NCBI RefSeq assembly: GCF_005484945.1
Contig: NZ_CP034035.1
Location: 3,534,001 to 3,598,000 of the forward strand
Reading direction: 5' to 3'
Length of the DNA: 64,000 nt
Source: Brenneria rubrifaciens
Lineage (GTDB): Bacteria; Pseudomonadota; Gammaproteobacteria; Enterobacterales; Enterobacteriaceae
Position numbers and translations under genes: made by a program. Shown here one piece after another: positions 61,483 to 64,000 of this stretch. The notes beneath the pieces are model-generated. The model did not search any database, had not been told where the DNA came from, and saw nothing but the letters and a program-made list of their open reading frames with translations. Position 1 is the first letter of the stretch. Each line of letters opens with the position of its first letter.

Positions 61483-64000
61483 TTAAAGTATCTGTAACCG
61501 CTGATTCATGACCATCGACGTTTTCTCCGCCGCAGGCGTGATGCACAAATGAGAAAGCGCGCTGCTGCGGAAAGGGATCACCTGAGTTCGGCCATCCAAC
61601 TGCACAATCTGGTAAAACTGCGGCAGGTTGAAATTGATAAAGCTGGAACCATACGTGAAGCGATCGTGGGAAGACGAATAGAATCGACTGACATCACGTA
61701 CCAACTCTTCTTTGCAGCCTTCACAGTGGTGATAAACTTCTACCCGGTTGGATTCGTCCAGAATATAGATATTAAAACCCTGATTTTCTTCCAGATCCTC
61801 AAAGAAGAATTGAATGATGCCTTCACTCGCCACGCCATCCACCACCGGCGGCAAATGCACATGATTCGTTTCCACCTGAACAGGCAAACCTTGCAGTTTG
61901 TTGTTGGAAATCGCGCCGTAAAACTCGACGGCATTTTCCAGCTTCTGTACGGAGACGCTCAAACGTTCAAAAAACAATCCCCAGGTCTGTCCCGCCACTT
62001 TCACCGCTTTGAAACGTCCCGGCTCCTGATGCGTACTGGTTAAGCGTAGCTCAATACATTCCGAGACCAGTTGCTGCACACGAGTACGAATCAACCCGCG
62101 TAAATGCTGGCTATAGCAGAATACTTCCAGCGATTCCGGCAACGCGGCATCCTGATGCATCTTGCCCAAAATGGTCCTCAGCGCTTCCAATACCGCTTGT
62201 TCCCCACTGAAATGCAGCGTACGCACTTCATTCCAGGAGTTGCGATAAAGCAAGTCGACACTCCCCACCAGACATTGCTGCTGTTGGCCGAAACTGAAAA
62301 CATCCAACTGGCGAAAATCAAAATGCACCACCTGATTACGGAAGGCCGCGGTAGGATCATGTTCCAAATTCACGATGATCGCCAGATGACGAATCTCACA
62401 CGGGCTGTACAACGCTTTCGGCGTCGGCGCAGGCAAGCGTAGTGGGAAATGGCTTGACACATCGGCGACCAAGGCCTGCAAACGAGTGACGTCGCACAAC
62501 GCATTACCCTTGATATACAAACGCGTGCTGGGCGTCAGCAAGCCGTTGAAGTAGGCCCAAGCCACCAACTTGTTTAAATAGCGGTTATATTCCAGCGGCT
62601 GATGACTGACGATGGCGTCCATTGACGGCGCCTGATTGTACAGATACCAGCCGGAACGGTTGGCTCGCCCGGCGGGAACATAAATAAAGGTTAGATTCGG
62701 CTCTGATAAATCGGGGGAAATCTGCGGATTCAGCAATGTGACTTTGCCTGGCAGGGCTTCAAATGCGGCATAGAGCTTACGGGTTAATACGCCGATATCT
62801 TGCGGGCTGGCGCTCACGCTCAGATTGTTGCGGCGGGCGAAACGGATCAAGTTGCGATAGGTCTGCATCATTGCGTCGAGCAGTTCATTGTGCGCTTCGC
62901 GAACCCGTTCAATTTTCCAGTTGGCGCGGTTATCCAGCATGGCCAGATGTTCATCGGTCCAGCCCCATTCCTGTACCAATTGGCTCAGGATCTGACGCCG
63001 CCAGCCCACACAGGCATGCTCGCTTGATAATTTTTCACAGACTTTCAAATAAAAACATCGGCGAGCCAAATCCAGACGGGTAGGGTCATTTATTGCCGTC
63101 AGATAATGGGTCACTCGTTCCAGCATCATGCAGTAAGGATCGAGGCCGAAAGAGACAATCTCGCCGTGATGCAAACGCTGTTTTATATCCATGGAAAGCA
63201 GGCGGGTATCAGGATATTCCCAGGAGTAGGCTTCCAGCAGCAGCGTTTTCAATACGGCCTTGTAAGGGGAATCGATACTTTTATAGAGTTGCCACAAACT
63301 GGCGCCGAAATACTCTTCGGCGGAAAGCGTACTCAGCCCGCCCAAATCCAGCCACTCGTTAGGGGCCAGTACGCCCTGTGCATACAGAGACAAAACGTAT
63401 TCGTCGTAGTTTGATTCTTCTTCCACCGGCACCATGTTCCACAAAACGCGCTTGCCCGCCATGCGGACGGCGGTACGGTAGAACTCATCCAGCAACAGAA
63501 TATGTTGTGTGGAACCGCAATCCTCACCGCCGAGACTGCCGCTTTCGTTATGGCGGAAGCGATTTTCGTCCATCAGGAAGAAGCTGACATCCACGCCCTG
63601 CGCGGCGGCCCATTGCTCCAGCAGCGTACATTTCTGCTGTAACCGCAAACGCTCTTCATTATCGAGCCAGGACTGATGACAAACCCAGATATCCAGATCG
63701 GAACTGAAACTCTGTCCAATCGAGGCTGTGCTGCCCATAGAGTAAACGCCAGTAATCGGCAATTCGCCTTGCTGGTGCGAATTTTCCAACTGACCCCATC
63801 TTAATTCGATGTTATCCAGGTAGTGTTGCTGTTTTTCATCAGGCGTGTAAAAACAGATGCCGTGCGGAACCTTGCCTTCAAGGTAGCCCGGCATCAGCGG
63901 GTGATGATGATGTAATAAAATCGGCAGAAGACTGTAAACCCGCTGAAAAGCGGGCTTCATCGCTCCCAGAGCACGGTCAACACGCAGTTGGTTGATCGCA
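61483..64000 (-). CDS. cyaA: Class I adenylate cyclase CyaA (5' end cut by window)
   Basis: Makes cyclic AMP for CRP. 838 codons are visible; the first coding residues in the window ([26 protein letters not shown]) align near E. coli residue 14, so roughly 13 residues and the start lie off the right edge. Catalytic motif [28 protein letters not shown] carries the conserved Ser and Asp residues of class I cyclases. The C-terminal regulatory half ends ...[32 protein letters not shown], whose tail differs from E. coli. Convergent with the cyaY remnant. Confidence 0.97.
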   Translation of the reverse strand, partial: AINQLRVDRALGAMKPAFQRVYSLLPILLHHHHPLMPGYLEGKVPHGICFYTPDEKQQHYLDNIELRWGQLENSHQQGELPITGVYSMGSTASIGQSFSSDLDIWVCHQSWLDNEERLRLQQKCTLLEQWAAAQGVDVSFFLMDENRFRHNESGSLGGEDCGSTQHILLLDEFYRTAVRMAGKRVLWNMVPVEEESNYDEYVLSLYAQGVLAPNEWLDLGGLSTLSAEEYFGASLWQLYKSIDSPYKAVLKTLLLEAYSWEYPDTRLLSMDIKQRLHHGEIVSFGLDPYCMMLERVTHYLTAINDPTRLDLARRCFYLKVCEKLSSEHACVGWRRQILSQLVQEWGWTDEHLAMLDNRANWKIERVREAHNELLDAMMQTYRNLIRFARRNNLSVSASPQDIGVLTRKLYAAFEALPGKVTLLNPQISPDLSEPNLTFIYVPAGRANRSGWYLYNQAPSMDAIVSHQPLEYNRYLNKLVAWAYFNGLLTPSTRLYIKGNALCDVTRLQALVADVSSHFPLRLPAPTPKALYSPCEIRHLAIIVNLEHDPTAAFRNQVVHFDFRQLDVFSFGQQQQCLVGSVDLLYRNSWNEVRTLHFSGEQAVLEALRTILGKMHQDAALPESLEVFCYSQHLRGLIRTRVQQLVSECIELRLTSTHQEPGRFKAVKVAGQTWGLFFERLSVSVQKLENAVEFYGAISNNKLQGLPVQVETNHVHLPPVVDGVASEGIIQFFFEDLEENQGFNIYILDESNRVEVYHHCEGCKEELVRDVSRFYSSSHDRFTYGSSFINFNLPQFYQIVQLDGRTQVIPFRSSALSHLCITPAAEKTSMVMNQRLQIL

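Noticed and set aside
61298..61546. An 82-codon minus-strand frame across the end of the cyaY remnant and the 3' end of cyaA
   Set aside because: It overlaps cyaA in another frame and is opposite recognisable cyaY remains.

Overview
The window looks like a chromosomal segment of a plant-associated enterobacterium of the Pectobacteriaceae (Brenneria/Dickeya/Pectobacterium type). The housekeeping blocks (dapF-yigA-xerC-yigB-uvrD, recQ-rhtB-pldB-yigL, glgBXCAP, asd, corA, cyaA) have typical enterobacterial order and near-E. coli protein lengths. The accessory genes point to a plant pathogen with an Hrp type III secretion system: there is a HopF-family effector with its chaperone behind a clear HrpL promoter. 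Genus and species are inferences.

Layout. 1-5946: L-ascorbate utilisation, ulaG (cut at the left edge) divergent from ulaABCDEF; ulaA is split by a perfect 32-bp tandem duplication. 5976-17597: a purine catabolism island with guanine deaminase, an XdhC-type maturation factor, an ABC importer, XdhA/XdhB, HpxO, UraD and UraH, which together run from guanine to S-allantoin. 17725-21854: a GGDEF-EAL protein followed by two solute-binding proteins with no permease. 22156-23261: an ERIC-type repeat, then a solitary papain-like cysteine protease gene with a weak Hrp-box-like promoter. 23747-27825: glpD under a GlpR operator, then pirin and isochorismatase-like genes divergent from a LysR regulator. 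28080-37472: the glycogen operon glgBXCAP, divergent from a BtsS-type pyruvate sensor kinase that lacks an adjacent regulator. 39772-42839: asd, yhgN, yhhW and the sRNA gene ryhB with a Fur box. 43074-44322: Hrp box, shcF-like chaperone, hopF-like effector. 44412-53597: yigL, pldB, rhtB, recQ, pldA, rarD, an AbrB-family membrane protein and corA with a corL-type leader peptide. 54085-55073: a decayed Hcp-linked lysozyme-like type VI effector next to an intact small membrane protein, the likely immunity gene. 55319-64000: uvrD (SOS box), yigB, xerC, yigA, dapF, lptM, a decayed cyaY and cyaA (cut at the right edge).

Most notable points: the 32-bp duplication that breaks ulaA; the HrpL-dependent HopF module; a candidate new papain-like effector; a RyhB with a predicted transcript about twice the E. 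coli length; a dead Hcp-toxin with a preserved immunity-like gene; loss of frataxin (cyaY); and an Asn-to-Asp change in the catalytic triad of outer-membrane phospholipase A.

How the genes work together: the ascorbate, purine, glycerol-3-phosphate and glycogen systems fit life on plant-derived carbon and nitrogen. Fur/RyhB, cyclic AMP, cyclic di-GMP and HrpL would link nutrient state to virulence. These links are inferred from gene identity and predicted sites.
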